A program made the position numbers and the translations under genes. From positions 1,399,037 to 1,463,036 of the forward strand of contig LNAC01000350.1 of assembly GCA_002007465.1 (NCBI GenBank): a DNA stretch of 64,000 bases, given 5' to 3'. The notes under the pieces are model-generated. The model was not told the DNA's origin, did not search any database, and saw nothing but the letters and a program-made list of their open reading frames with translations. Origin of the DNA: Ailurus styani (taxonomy: Eukaryota; Chordata; Mammalia; Carnivora; Ailuridae). Positions 45,900 through 57,175 of the stretch are shown here, piece by piece (position 1 is the first letter of the stretch; the number at the start of each line of letters is the position of its first letter).

Positions 45900-47185
45900 T
45901 CAACTTTTTAAGTCTATTTTATTTGTAATGAAATGTTTTATTTTAAGGGTACTGTTGATGAATGTAATCAAATACACACACCCTTAAAAGCGCTACCACA
46001 ATCAAGATATATTTTCATCACCCTTAAAGTTCTCTCTTGTCTCTTATAATTAATCACCCTCACCTCTCACTCAAGGTCACCACTGACCTGCTTTCTAAGT
46101 ATATAGATTAGTTTAGCTCTTCTATATTTTCCTACCTTTGGAATCATACAGTAGGACTCTTTTGTGTTGATTTCTTTCATTCAGTATGTTTTTGAGATTC
46201 ATCTTATATTGTTGAAGGTAGCCAGTAGCTTGTTCCTCTTTTTGACTGCTGTCTGTTTTCAGTTGTATGTATTAAGTATGATTAGTTTACTGTATCTACT
46301 TATCTGTTGAGAGACAGTTTCATTGCTTCTAACTTGGGGTTTTATGAACATTTACTTAGATATTTTTGGGTGCACAGCACACATATTTTTATTTCTCTCA
46401 GGTAAATACTTAGCAGTTGTTAAATTTATAAGAAATTGCCAAAATATTTTTCAAAGTGCTTGTTCTTTTTTTTTTTTAAAGATTTTATTTATTTATTTGA
46501 CACAGAGAGAGAGATTACAAGTAGGCAGAGAGGCAGGCAGAGAGACAGGGAGAGGAGGAAGCAGGCTCCCCGCTGAGCAGAGAGCCTGATGCGGGCCTCT
46601 ATCCCAAGACCCTGGGATCATGACCTGAGCCGAAAGCAGAGGCTTTAACCCACTGAGCCACCCAGTTGCCCTCAAAGTGCTTGTTCTATTTTACATTTTT
46701 TTTTATCAGTAAATATTCAGCACTCTGGGTGTTCCATATGCTCACCAATACTTTATGTTGCTAGTTGTTTAATTTTTGTCATTCTAGTTGGTGTGCATTG
46801 ATATCTCATTGGGGAATTAATTTGCATTTCATTGAATAATAGTGATGTTAAACACTTATTCATGTCTCATTGGTCATTTGTGTATCTTCTTTTCTTAAAT
46901 GCTTATTCATATTACTATGCTATCTTTAAATTGAATTATTTATTATTGAAAGTTCTTTATCTCTTACATACAAATTCTTTGTTATATTGCAAATATTTTC
47001 CCTTAGCCTATGACTTGATTTTTTTAAATTATCTTTGGAAGATTAGAAGTTTTTAATTTTGATGAAGCCCAGTTTATCATTTTTTCTTTTATGATTTGTG
47101 ATTTTGGTGACTTACCAGAAAGGGTTTTGCTTGGCCAAAAGTTGCAAAGATTTCCCCCTATGTTGCCCTCTGGGAGTTTTATACT
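45900..47185 (-). mobile_element. Ancient L1 (L1M-type) fragment
   Basis: Plus-strand landmarks 'ctaccacaatcaagatatat', 'ggaatcatacagtaggactc', 'tctcattggggaattaattt' and 'catttcattgaataatagtg', then 'acaaattctttgttatattgc' and 'gatgaagcccagtttatc', follow the old minus-strand L1 3'-to-coding order. A SINE splits it at 46451-46687. Confidence 0.75.
46451..46687 (-). mobile_element. CAN-SINE, full length
   Basis: Minus-strand SINE with a perfect 16-bp duplication, tcaaagtgcttgttct, at 46451-46466 and 46672-46687. The head ends 'gccacccagttgccc'. It inserted into the ancient L1. Confidence 0.97.
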
Positions 47186-47189
47186 CTGC

Positions 47190-47567
47190 ATTGAGCAAGT
47201 GTATTGTTGCCATTTTTCCAACATTTGTTGACTTCATGTCTCTGTGTCACATCTTGGTAATTATTGCAATATTCAAAATTTTCATTATTATTACATTTGT
47301 TGTGGTGATTCATGGTCAGTGATTACAGCTTGTTGAAAACTCAGGTCATGGTTAAGATTTTTTAGCAATAAAGTGTTTTTAATTAAGGTATGTACACTTT
47401 TTTATAGATATAATGTTATTGCACACTTAATAGACTACAGTATAGTGTAATAATAACTTTTATGTGCACTGGAAAACCAGAAGGTTCATTTGACTCACTT
47501 TATTGCAATATTTATTTTATTGCAGTGGTCTGGAACCAAACCTGCAATATCTCTGGGGTATGCCTGT
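47190..47567 (+). mobile_element. Tigger1 DNA transposon, internally deleted
   Basis: The left part 'gagcaagtgtattgttgcca', 'gacttcatgtctctgtgtca', 'cattattattacatttg' is near the 5' end of Tigger1 (pogo/Tc1-mariner). It then jumps at about 47325-47345 to the 3' end: 'agcaataaagtgtttttaat', 'acttaatagactacagtata', 'gacttcattg'-like text and the terminal 'ggtctggaaccaaacctgca' ... 'gggtatgcctg'. Nearly all of the transposase-coding interior (about 2 kb in intact Tigger1) is missing, and the 5' terminal inverted repeat is not visible. It sits within ancient L1 sequence. Confidence 0.85.
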
Positions 47568-47690
47568 ATATGATTTTAATTTCTTTTTTTAACTTTATTA
47601 TACTGGCTAGAGATTCTAGTACAATATTGAATAGAAATGTGAGAGTAAAAGTCCTTGACTTGTGCTGACCTTATATTTGAACACTACTAT
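47568..47690 (-). mobile_element. Ancient L1 fragment (reverse transcriptase region)
   Basis: The text 'ttatactggctagagattct', 'agtacaatattgaatagaaa' and 'agagtaaaagtccttgactt' resembles the reverse of the L1 'ASAI...' part of ORF2 (compare 11900-11970). Confidence 0.6.
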
Positions 47691-47719
47691 TCACCTATTT
47701 GAGATAATTGATATTTGTA

Positions 47720-48860
47720 GAATACTACATCCAATAACTGAAGCATTTGTATTATTTTTAATTGCACTTGAAAATATCTGGGCCAAAACACAAATCTCAA
47801 TATATTTTGAAATACTGTATTAACCCAGAATATTATTTTCTCATCATAATGCAATCAAACAAGAAATAAATTTTTTAGAAACTAGGAAATCAACAAATAT
47901 TTGATTATTTTAATAAGTAAGAAAAAATGACTTGACCAAATTCAAACTCATTCATCATAAAAATTTCAGCAAAGTAAAAACAAATCCAAAAAGTCTATTA
48001 AGAAATTGAAATCACAATCCTCAAGCTGGAAGAAAATATTTGCAATACATGTATCTGAAAAGGGGCTAATCTCAGAATATACAAAGAATCCTACAAATCA
48101 ATAATTAAATTCAAACATCCCAATTAAAATAGGAGAAAAATATCATAAAAAGAAGACTTCACAAAGATTTTGAATGCTAACTCTATGACAAGATGTTTGG
48201 CATTGTTAGTCATCAGATAAGTGGCTAAAATTAGGAAGAATGACCATATTAAATACTGATGAGGATGTGGAACAACTGGAATGTTCACACATTGTTTGTG
48301 GGAGTATAAACTGATACAATCTTTTGAATAATTTCCAATAAATTAAATACTCAGCTACCCTATGACCCAGTAATTCCACTTCTAAGTATTTGCTCAAGAG
48401 AAAGGCATGCATTAAAGTTTTGTGAACTAGAATGCTGGTAGCCCCAGGATAGAAACAACCCAAAAGTTTAAAAAGAAACAAACCATACTATATCTCTACA
48501 GTGGAATACTACTCAACAATAATAGAATATACATATGACATAATATGATAGTATGATATAATCATACTATCCCTATCATTTTATGTTGAGATAAAGAACC
48601 AGACTACAGAAAACACATGCTTGAGGATTGCACACATCTATATAAAGTTCAAGGGCATACAATACTAATCTATACTGATAGAAATCAGAATATTTGTTGC
48701 CTGGTTTGGGAAATTGAATGGAAAAGAGCACAGGAGACTCTATGGGGTGAGAGGCAAGTTTTTTCTCTTGAGATGATTGATGTTTACACAGGACATTTAT
48801 TTGTAAATAGTCACTGATATGTATCCTTAAGGTTTGTGCACTTTATTGTATGTAATAAAG
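47720..48860 (+). mobile_element. Ancient L1 (L1M-type) fragment
   Basis: Plus-strand order: 'gaatactacatccaataact', 'caaaacacaaatctcaatat', 'aatgcaatcaaacaagaaat' (endonuclease region), then 'gacttcacaaagattttgaa', 'gatgaggatgtggaacaact', 'ctatgacccagtaattccac', 'ctacagtggaatactactca' (ORF2 end), and a 3'UTR with 'tgatgtttacacaggac'. The middle of ORF2 is missing between about 47920 and 48000. Opposite orientation to the L1 at 45900-47690. Confidence 0.8.
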
Positions 48861-48929
48861 CCAGTCTTTTCGACTACTTGTGTGATCTTAAACAATCTAG
48901 CTACATTTTATCCTTGTATGCTTCATCTC

Positions 48930-49380
48930 CTAATACTTACCTGCACATTTATCATATCTCAAACATACCTTCATGCTTTTCTTTGAATGTTTTAAGTGTG
49001 TTCCAATCTCAGAGTGTTTTTCTTTATTATTTACTTCCACTTATTTTTTTAAGATATCCACTTGGATGACTCTCATGTGTCCTCCAGATCTTTGCATAAA
49101 TGCCACCTTCTCAGGGAGGACCCCATGACAATGCCTTGAAAATTGCAACCTCTCCCTTCCTTTATTCTCCTTGCTGATTTATTTTCCTCCAAAGCACTTA
49201 TCAAATTCTGACATTTCATAATTTTTCTATATTTGTTTATGAGGCTTCATGAGACCGAGGGAATTTTTGCTTTTCTGTTTACTGCTCTTTCTCCAGTGCC
49301 TAGAATAGCGCCTGCCATATATTAGGATTTGATTATTGCTTCTGAATAAATGAATTTAATCAATCTTTCTTCAAATGCCT
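48930..49380 (+). repeat. L2 LINE, 3' end
   Basis: A well-preserved order: 'gaggaccccatgacaatgcc', 'gaaaattgcaacctctccct', 'ttcctccaaagcacttatca', 'gcctagaatagcgcctgcca', ending near 'cttctgaataaatgaat'. Confidence 0.88.
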
Positions 49381-49400
49381 GGGTAAAACATCCATGCTTT

Positions 49401-49645
49401 AAAATAAAGCAATCAGGGCGCCTGGGTGGCTCAGTGGGTTAAAGCCTCTGCTTTCGGCTCAGGTCATGATCTCACCGTCCTGGGATCGAGGCCCGCATCG
49501 GGCTCTCTGTTCAGCAGAGAGCCTGCTTCCTCCTCTCCCTGTCTCTCTGCCTGCCTCTCTGCCTACTTGTAATCTCTCTCTCTGTGTCAAATAAATAAAT
49601 AAAATCTTTAAAATAAATAAATAAATAAATAAAATAAAGCAATCA
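49401..49645 (+). mobile_element. CAN-SINE, full length, young
   Basis: Plus-strand SINE starting gggcgcctgggtggctcagt at 49416. A perfect 15-bp duplication, aaaataaagcaatca, lies at 49401-49415 and 49631-49645. The A/B-box region is intact, and the tail is (AAAT)n. Confidence 0.98.
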
Positions 49646-49881
49646 AACACCACTACTGTTCCTCATGCCTGTAAACACAGTTGTGGACACAAGGCTTGGT
49701 CTTGTTAATGGGCAGTTTACTGGCCTCAGTACCCTGCAGCCCTGAGGAGTCAGCCAGCATCTGCTGGGCTATTGCTTGTCTTCTCAGAGAGTTTTCTATG
49801 TGTTCTTTTCTCTGGAGAAGAAAACTATTTCTTTTATTGGAGGATACAAGACTTATGGCTCTATAGTATGTAATCAGAAGT

Positions 49882-49997
49882 TGACAAGGATCGAAACACC
49901 TGGGTAGCTCAGTAGGTTAAGAGCCTGACTCTTGATTTTGACTCAGGTCATGATCCCAGGGTTGTGAGATCCAGCTCTGTGCTGAGCTGACAAGGAT
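49882..49997 (+). mobile_element. SINE without A-tail, flanked by a 10-bp repeat
   Basis: The head 'aaacacctgggtagctcag', 'taggttaagagcctgactct' and 'gactcaggtcatgatcccag' belong to an older CAN-SINE, which stops at about 49985 ('gctctgtgctgagc') before the body and A-tail. The flanking tgacaaggat occurs at 49882-49891 and 49988-49997, looking like a target-site duplication around a 3'-truncated insert. Confidence 0.8.
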
Positions 49998-50032
49998 TGT
50001 AGGAGATAACATTTCTATCTCCTTCCTTCACA

Positions 50033-50256
50033 ATTACCAGCCTTTGAGGCGTCTGGGTGACTCAGTCGATTAAAGCCTCTGCCTTCAGCTCAGGTCATGA
50101 TCTCAGGGTCCTGGGATCAAACCCCACATCAGGCTCTCTGCTCAGTAGGGAGCCTGCTTCCTCCTCTCTCTCTGCCTGCCTCTCTGCCTACTTGTTATCT
50201 CTCTCTCTCTGTCAAATAAATAAGTAAAATCTTAAAAAAAAAGATTACCAACCTTT
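50033..50256 (+). mobile_element. CAN-SINE, full length
   Basis: Plus-strand SINE (gaggcgtctgggtgactcag... poly(A) at 50234-50242). The duplication attaccagccttt (50033-50045) / attaccaaccttt (50244-50256) has one mismatch. Confidence 0.96.
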
Positions 50257-50988
50257 TTTCTCTTTCTCTGAAGTATTTGAAGTTTCTGGTTTCTGTGCCT
50301 CTTTAGGGTGCTGCTGGAGGATACATAGATTGGATCCTTGACCAAGCTATCTTCGTATATATTCTTAGATATAGTGTTTTCCCCAACTTTCTTAATTTAG
50401 AAATTTTTCTTTGTGATCCACTTTCTAAAAATTGTTTATAACAGTACCATCTTCCTTTTGTTTGTTGTTGTTAATTATGTTTTCCCTTTATCATGATTTC
50501 ACTGGAATCTCAAATGGAACATATGATAACCAGGTATGCTCAATCCATAATCTTAGATGAAAAGTCTTTGTTATATATTTAATCAGTCAGAAACCAGTCC
50601 CAGACTAATCCTTCACATCTAGGCAGTCTGGCTCATAGCTGACATCATTTCCCTTTCCTCTCCTATTATCAGAAGAATGATTTTTTCATATGCTCAAACT
50701 AAAGAGTATATAAGGGAAGTTATTTTGAGTGAGTGATCATTGTTTTCCAAGAATTAGACATATTTATTTTAGAACAGTTAAATCAGAGTGCTAAACTCCT
50801 CATGTTCTCAAACCTGTTGAGTTTGATAGCAGAGTATCAACCTTTGATTTCTTACCTGGACAGACTACAGAGAATCAGCTATTTGGACTGGGGGTAAATG
50901 CATAGCTGTGGATGACAAGGAGTTATCAGATATAGCAGGAATCTGATGAGAAATCCTTTCTAAAATTGTAATTGAATACCCTCATTTT
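50257..50988. other. Unassigned DNA
   Basis: About 730 bp with no recognisable feature. Confidence 0.4.
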
Positions 50989-51310
50989 GACCATATCCTG
51001 TTTTTTTTTAAATAAATGTATATTACTTTAACATACATACTTACACATCAAAAGTTCAGGCCCATGTGTAATCACATTTTTTTTTAACTGAGGGGGCGAT
51101 TTTATTTACTAGTATATAAATAAATGGACCACATTGTGTCTTTAAAATACATCCAAAAAATAGAAATACTCATGATTTTCTGTTTGATAGAATTAGTAAC
51201 AAGTTGTTCCTCTTTGTATTTTTCCATCTTCTTATATTACAAGTTGTATTGTTCTTATAATCCTAAAAAATAAATAAATAAAAATAAAAGTAAAGACCAT
51301 ATCCTGTTTT
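50989..51310 (-). mobile_element. Unidentified retroinsertion with 16-bp target-site duplication
   Basis: gaccatatcctgtttt occurs at 50989-51004 and, identical, at 51295-51310. The 290 bp between them are absent from one target copy and match no family that I recognise. The duplication ends in TTTT and is followed by a T-run, so the insert's A-tail lies on the minus strand and its sense strand is minus. An A/T-rich run (aaaaaataaataaataaaaa) sits at the other end. Either a retrocopy of a cellular RNA, such as a 3'UTR, or a fragment of an unusual element; the presence of a polyA tail and duplication points to L1-mediated insertion. Confidence 0.75.
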
Positions 51311-52814
51311 GATAAACCAAATGAAATCTTGTTTTCTTTAGTGGAAAGAACTGACTTATTTTCATTTTGAGCAAATACACAAAAGAAGCATAAATCAGCC
51401 CATGAAATCTGAGTAGGGAGAATATGTCTTATAATAGAAATTTTTCAAGTGGGCCATGGACTTGCATAGAAGTTGTTAAGCAAAGGATCAGATTATTCTG
51501 AAAGGAAATTCATAGGAATAGAGAGATCTCTGACCCTTGTCAAATGCTAGCACCTGAGGTATCCCTGTAAGTACAGAGAGGCCATTAAAAATACTTCTTT
51601 GCAGTAAGTCATCTGGGTTGTTTATATATCTATTGTAGCAAAGCGCCATTCATTTTGCTATCTTTGACCTCAAAATAAGTCAACTTGATTTCAAATCCTG
51701 ACTTCATTCCTTATTAGCCTATACCCCAGATAGCTTCCATAAACATGTGAAGCTTCAATTATCTGATGTTTAATATCATGGGGTAATATTTCAAGTGTAA
51801 GTGATAAGTTTTTAAGTGACATAAGTCATGCAGAACACTCATTTGTCACAAATAAATGTTTTACAAATTATAACAATAATATCACCATTATATCTTCAAT
51901 AATCCATCTCACTGTATGGGTATAATTATACTCATATCATGTTAGGTATCTTGCTTTCAAAGAGAAGAGAAATTATTTATCTATCCCCCAATTTTTATTC
52001 CAGGTCAGTAGCTAAAGAAAATTCATATTTTGTCTCTTCAAAGTAACACACCATTTTCAAGTAGCTTATAACTCTGGGAATGTATCTATTTTTTCTATAC
52101 ATTGTGATTTATTTTCCTTTATTTTCAACTATTGTTAGGAAGCAAAAAATCATATTCATATGTCTAATATGAGTAAATTGATGAGAACAAAGCATTTAGC
52201 AAAATAGCATAAAAGGCAAGTTAGCAACAGCTCAGCAGCAGAAGGAGATCAATGCCCCAAACCATCCTATAATATTTTCTGAGTGATTGACAAAATATTC
52301 CCTTTCAGCCTGCCTTGAGAAATCTTGGCAATGTGTAAAAATCAGCTATACAATGGAAAATGAGTAAGGAATTGCCAATTGTGTTTGTACTCCGGGCTAT
52401 TTCCATTTATATACCTGCAGTAACTATCCCATAAGGGCGTCTTCAGAGCATCAGGAAACAAACATGGACAGACCATCCCCAAGCCATACACCAAACTGTG
52501 GAAGTAAAATACTCTTCTTTTTCATAAAGAAGTGGATTTATTAAAAGAAAGTCACAGTATCATATTCACCAATACTGAATCCTTGCTTTCACAGAAAAGA
52601 ATTCTCTGAAGGCCCAATCCCTGATTATTGAATTAAACATGCAAACATTCAGAACTAAAACAAAAAACAAGAAACAAAAACCATAATCTTCAAAGTATGT
52701 AAAATGGTGCTAACAGTGTTTTAAGTTTTGCTAAGGGAGACCAGCATTTTATAACTTAAAAAAGTCATCACAGAAGCACAAAAGCCTAAAATTCCTAAAA
52801 ATGGAAAGTTATTT
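51311..52814. other. Unassigned DNA with a possible MIR remnant
   Basis: 51670-51870 ('tttcaaatcctgacttcatt', 'gcttcaattatctgatgttt', 'gacataagtcatgcagaac') may be a decayed plus-strand MIR. Nothing else is recognised. Confidence 0.4.
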
Positions 52815-54230
52815 TTTAATAGGCTTTATTTTTTAGCAGTCTCATGTTTACAGAACTGAGCAGAAATTCCTGAGTTCCCATAGAGTTCCTCACTTCTCCC
52901 ACTCCCAATTTTCCCCTCTTCTTAACATTTTGCATCAGTGTAGTACATTTGTTACAATTAATGAGGCAATATTGATATGTTATTATTAACAAAAGTCTGT
53001 AGTTTACATAAGGGTTCACTGTTTGTGTTATACATTTCATGTACATTCTAAACATTTTTGAAAAATTCATAATGATGTGTCTTGATTCACTCAGGCTAAT
53101 GTACACAGGGTGATTTACAAACAATAGAAACTTATTTCCCGTGGTTCAGTTCTAGAGGCTGAGAAGTCCAAAATCGAGGTGCTAGTACACTTGTGTCTGA
53201 TCAAGACCCATTTCCTGATACATAGGTAAATACCTTCTCACTGTAATCTTGCATGGCAGAAGGGGTAAGGGAGCTCTTTAGGACTTTTTATGTATAAGGC
53301 ACTGATCCCCGTTCATGACCTTCATGCTCTAATCATCTCTGAAAGGCCCACCTCAAAATACTATCACATTAGATTAAGTTTCAACATATCAGTTTGGGGG
53401 GAACACAAACCTTCAATATAAAGAAACATGTATTCACCATTACAGTATCCTATGAAATAGTTTCACTGCCTTAAAAATCTCCTGTATTTCACCTATTCTT
53501 CCTCCCCATTGATCTGAACCCCTGGAACCACTGGTCTTTTTACTGTACTCCTTCAATATTGTGTTAGTTATTCTGCGTCTTTAGTACATCTCAAGTTGTG
53601 GAGAACTGACATCTTAGAAATATTGAGTCTTCCTATCCATGTACATGGAAATCTCTTCACTTAGTTCTTTGATTTCATTCATCAGAGTTTTGTAATTTTC
53701 TTCATCTAGGTCTTACACATATTTTGTTAGGTTTACACTTAAATATTTAATTTCGGGGTGCTAATGTAAAAGGTATTGTGTTTTAAATTTCTAATTCCAA
53801 TTATTCCTTGTATATAAGAAAGCAGGTGATTTTTGCATATTATTCTTACATCTTGCAACTCTAATTGTTTATCAGCAAATGACTTGTTATTGTTGACTAT
53901 GATTTCCTGTATACATAATATAGAAACCTCTCCCTGCCTTCCCTATCCATTTATCTTTTACTTACATTTTCATTTTATTACATTAATTAAGACTTTCAGT
54001 ACAATTTTGAATAAAAGCATTGGGAGAGGACACCTTTGCTTTGTTTCTTAGTGAGAAAGCATCTAATTTCTCACTATTAAGTATGATGCTAGCTGTCGGA
54101 TTTTTTTTATGTGTGAATTTTAGTAGATTGTGTCTTTCGAGGAATTGGTCCATTAATCTAGGTTATCAAAGCTGTGGACATGGAGTTATTTATAATATTC
54201 CTTTATTATCTTTTAATACCCATTTATTAT
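52815..54230 (-). mobile_element. Ancient L1 (L1M-type) fragment
   Basis: Plus-strand landmarks: 'tgtagtacatttgttacaat', 'acataagggttcactgtttg' (3'UTR), then 'gagtcttcctatccatgtac', 'tttcattcatcagagttttg', 'tagtagattgtgtctttcga' and 'ggaattggtccattaatcta' (reverse of ORF2). An LTR fragment splits it at 53105-53424. Confidence 0.82.
53105..53424 (-). mobile_element. MaLR-type LTR fragment
   Basis: The text 'gtgatttacaaacaatagaa', 'gttctagaggctgagaagtc', 'catggcagaaggggtaaggg', 'ataaggcactgatccccgtt' and 'gaaaggcccacctcaaaata' is the reverse of a MaLR LTR, ending 'acaaaccttcaatata'. It inserted into the ancient L1. Confidence 0.75.
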
Positions 54231-54477
54231 CTGACTCATGTCTTTTTAATAAAAATAATACAAATCTTAGTTAAAATAGAATTTCTAGCCTCTTCTTTCT
54301 CTGAATATACGAAGAACTTGGCTTTTTAAAAAATTCATATGTTGTGAGATGCATAGAGCCTAGGTTACTGTTGTCACAGGAAGAATGAATTGGTACAGGC
54401 ATAGTCTTTGATTTTTGAAGCATACCAGTGATACGATTTTGAATATACAAACCATATATTAGGAAATAAAATTAAAT

Positions 54478-54690
54478 AAAGAACATTATAGGGCACCTGG
54501 GTGGCTCAGTGGGTTAAAGCCTCTGCTTTCAGCTCAGGTCATGATCTCAGGGTCCTGGGATCGAGGCCCGCTCCCTGCTGAGCAGGGAGCCTGCTTCCCC
54601 CTCTCTTCTGCCTGTCTCTCTGCCTACTTGTGATCTCTCTCCCTCTGTGAAATAAATAAATAAAATCTTTAAAAAAAAAAGAACATTATA
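54478..54690 (+). mobile_element. CAN-SINE with small internal deletion
   Basis: Plus-strand SINE with a perfect 13-bp duplication, aaagaacattata, at 54478-54490 and 54678-54690. It reads 'gaggcccgctccctgctgag', so the usual atcgggctct stretch is missing, a deletion of about a dozen bases. Confidence 0.96.
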
Positions 54691-54989
54691 GAAGTAAACT
54701 CTAAAAAATTAAGTGCAAAGGCAACGTAAGAACATAACTCTACAAGAAATTAAGAAACATAATGAAACAAAACTTTTTCAAGAAAATTTTGAACACATTC
54801 CTTTGATTGCTTATACATACTGATATACAATCTAAAATAAAAAAGAACTTCAAAGTCATCTTGAACTTTGCTCAGTAAGTTTTCTTTCCGAGGTAGTCAG
54901 CTTTTTGGATATTTATTTGCTGTTTTCCATTAATTTGGGGAAGTTTTTAGCCATGAGAATTTCAAATATTTTCCCCCAAACTTAATTAA

Positions 54990-55620
54990 CTCATAACTGA
55001 AAGTTTGTAGTCTTTGACCATCGGCTTCTTATTTCCCCTTCCTCTAGCCCTTGGCAATCACCATTCTACTCTCTGGCTCTTTGAGTTTAACATTTTTAGA
55101 TTTCACATGTAAGTAAGATTATACAGGATTTGTCTTTCTGTGTCTGGCTTATTTCATTTAGCATAATATTCCCCAGGCTTATCCATGTTTTTGCAAGTGG
55201 CAGGATTTCTTTCTTTCTCATGGCTGAATGATATTTCATTTTATAAGTATTACATTTTATTTATCAATTTATCTGTCACTCGACACATCATTTTCATATC
55301 TTAGCAATTGTGAATAGTACTGCAGTGAACATATGAATGCAGATATCTGTTGAAGATTTTTTTTAATTTTTAGTTCTATTTTTTTGAGGAACCTCCATAG
55401 CATTTTTCATAATGGCTATACCAATCTACATACCTGCCAACAGTGTATAAAGGTTTCCTTTCTTCCAGATCCTTGCCAACACATGTCTCTTGTCTTTTTG
55501 ATAATAACTATTCTAGCAGGTGTTAGATGATATCTCATTCTAGTTTTGATTTGCATTTTGCTGATGAGGTTTTCCCTTAATTTTAGATTTTGTCATGTCT
55601 TTATAAGTCTGTTGAGTGTG
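54990..55620 (-). mobile_element. Ancient L1 (L1M-type) 3' region
   Basis: The text 'caatcaccattctactctct', 'tttcatttagcataatattc', 'catggctgaatgatatttca', 'gcaattgtgaatagtactgc', 'ctgccaacagtgtataaagg' and 'gatttgcattttgctgatga' follows the classic reversed order of an old L1 3' end. Confidence 0.88.
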
Positions 55621-56934
55621 ATTGGATCTGGGCATCATAAAGATAAACTACAGCGTTCCTACATTGTGTTAAGAGCTGCTAAAGAGTGATTTTTCTTTAA
55701 TCCAGCTTGACCGTACTCAAACTCCAAACTCTGACTCCCCTTCAGTTATCAGCAGGTAAATCATCCTTGTACTTCTTTGGTATTCCAACTCCTGCTTTTT
55801 AACATGCTCCCCAGGGTCTCTGTCAAAGAAGAATAGTTGAGGTTCTAGTTAATGAATTTGAGGTACTAGCTAATTAAGGTACTGGTTAACCTATCATGAC
55901 CAGAGGCAAAAAAATCTCAGAGATTAATTTTTTATCAAACACATCTCCTTATGTTCTTGCCACGAGTCTAACTTACTTTTCTCAGCTTCACTTTCATTTT
56001 GGTATGGCTATCTGATTGATTTATAGCTAATGGTGTATGAATAGCAATGTTGTGTGTTATTTCCTTCACACCCTATAACGACCTCCCTTTTCTAATCTTC
56101 TCATTATTTTCTCAGTTTATAGCTGAGTGCATAGAACTGAGAGCCTAGAGCTGAATACAGCCAGAGGGGTGGAAGTATCCTGAGGAGAGTCCAAGTAGAA
56201 TGCTTTATCAACCAGGAATAACCACATTGGATTATTATGTGAATAAGTATTAAAATCTTATTGAGTTAAACCATAGAAATTTTGGGATTAATTTCTTTTA
56301 GCCCCTAGCATTACTTTGAAACTAGAATTAATACACATATTAATTGAAACTAGAATTAATACACATATTAATTCTGGATAAAATATATCAAAGTAAGTGA
56401 GAAAGTCAAGAAAAGAGGAAAAATGGGGACTCATTCAGGTTCTTTTTAAGGCAGACAAGAGAAGACAGCAAAGTAGTAAAATAAGGGCTTACTGGATACA
56501 TGCTTGTTTTCTTCAAAATATTAGTAATGGTTAGAAAGTATTTTATACATTTTTTTCTATTCAACCATGCAGTAATCTCCAGGGATTCAAAAAGTTATCG
56601 TTACAGAGTACTAGAAAACACTTTGTTAAGTTAACCAATAAATGGTGAGTCTTACTAAGTTCACATTTATTTTATCTCTAATATTTCTTAAACTTAAACC
56701 TTTCTTTTTATATGCATTATCATATTTTCCCCCTTTTAATCTCTCAGTACTTCTAACCTAGGATTCTGAATAGAATTTCCACCTCCAGGTTTTTCTCTTC
56801 TTCTCCGCATCCACCTGCTTCTGGAGTCATAGTCCTAAAACTCAGCATTCATGTAACTACTCTCCTTTTTAACATTTAATGGGTCATCATTGTGTATAAC
56901 TTCACCTCCAAGTTTCATGTCTGGGCATAAATGT
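55621..56934. other. Unassigned DNA, possible old repeat
   Basis: 55970-56300 (atagctgagtgcatagaact, gccagaggggtggaagtatc) has the flavour of an old interspersed repeat. A 28-bp tandem duplication lies at 56318-56373. From about 56760 to 57340 (around the SINE) there may be a decayed L2. Confidence 0.4.
56318..56373. repeat. 28-bp tandem duplication
   Basis: The unit gaaactagaattaatacaca... starts at 56318 and at 56346 and is repeated without change. Confidence 0.95.
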
Positions 56935-57175
56935 TCTATTTCTTTCCTTTTTTTAAAATTTTTTTTTAAAGATTTTATTTATTTATTTGACACAGAGAGA
57001 GAGATTACAAGTAGGCAGAGAGGCAGGCAGAGAGACAAGGAGAGGAGGAAGCAGGCTCCCTGCTGAGCAGAGAGCCCGATGCGGGCCTCGATCCCAGGAC
57101 CCTGAGATCATGACCTGAGCCGAAGGCAGAGGCTTTAACCCACTGAGCCACCCAGGCGCCCTCTATTTCTTTCCT
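56935..57175 (-). mobile_element. CAN-SINE, full length
   Basis: Minus-strand SINE with a perfect 14-bp duplication, tctatttctttcct, at 56935-56948 and 57162-57175. Near the young consensus. Confidence 0.97.

Noticed and set aside
49416..49630. SINE heads as functional tRNA genes
   Set aside because: The heads derive from a tRNA but lack a complete cloverleaf and are followed by SINE bodies and A-tails with target duplications.
53105..53424. Possible recent endogenous retrovirus
   Set aside because: Only ancient MaLR-type LTR fragments are visible here and at 36560 and 44408; no gag, pol or env sequence is attached and the copies are highly diverged.
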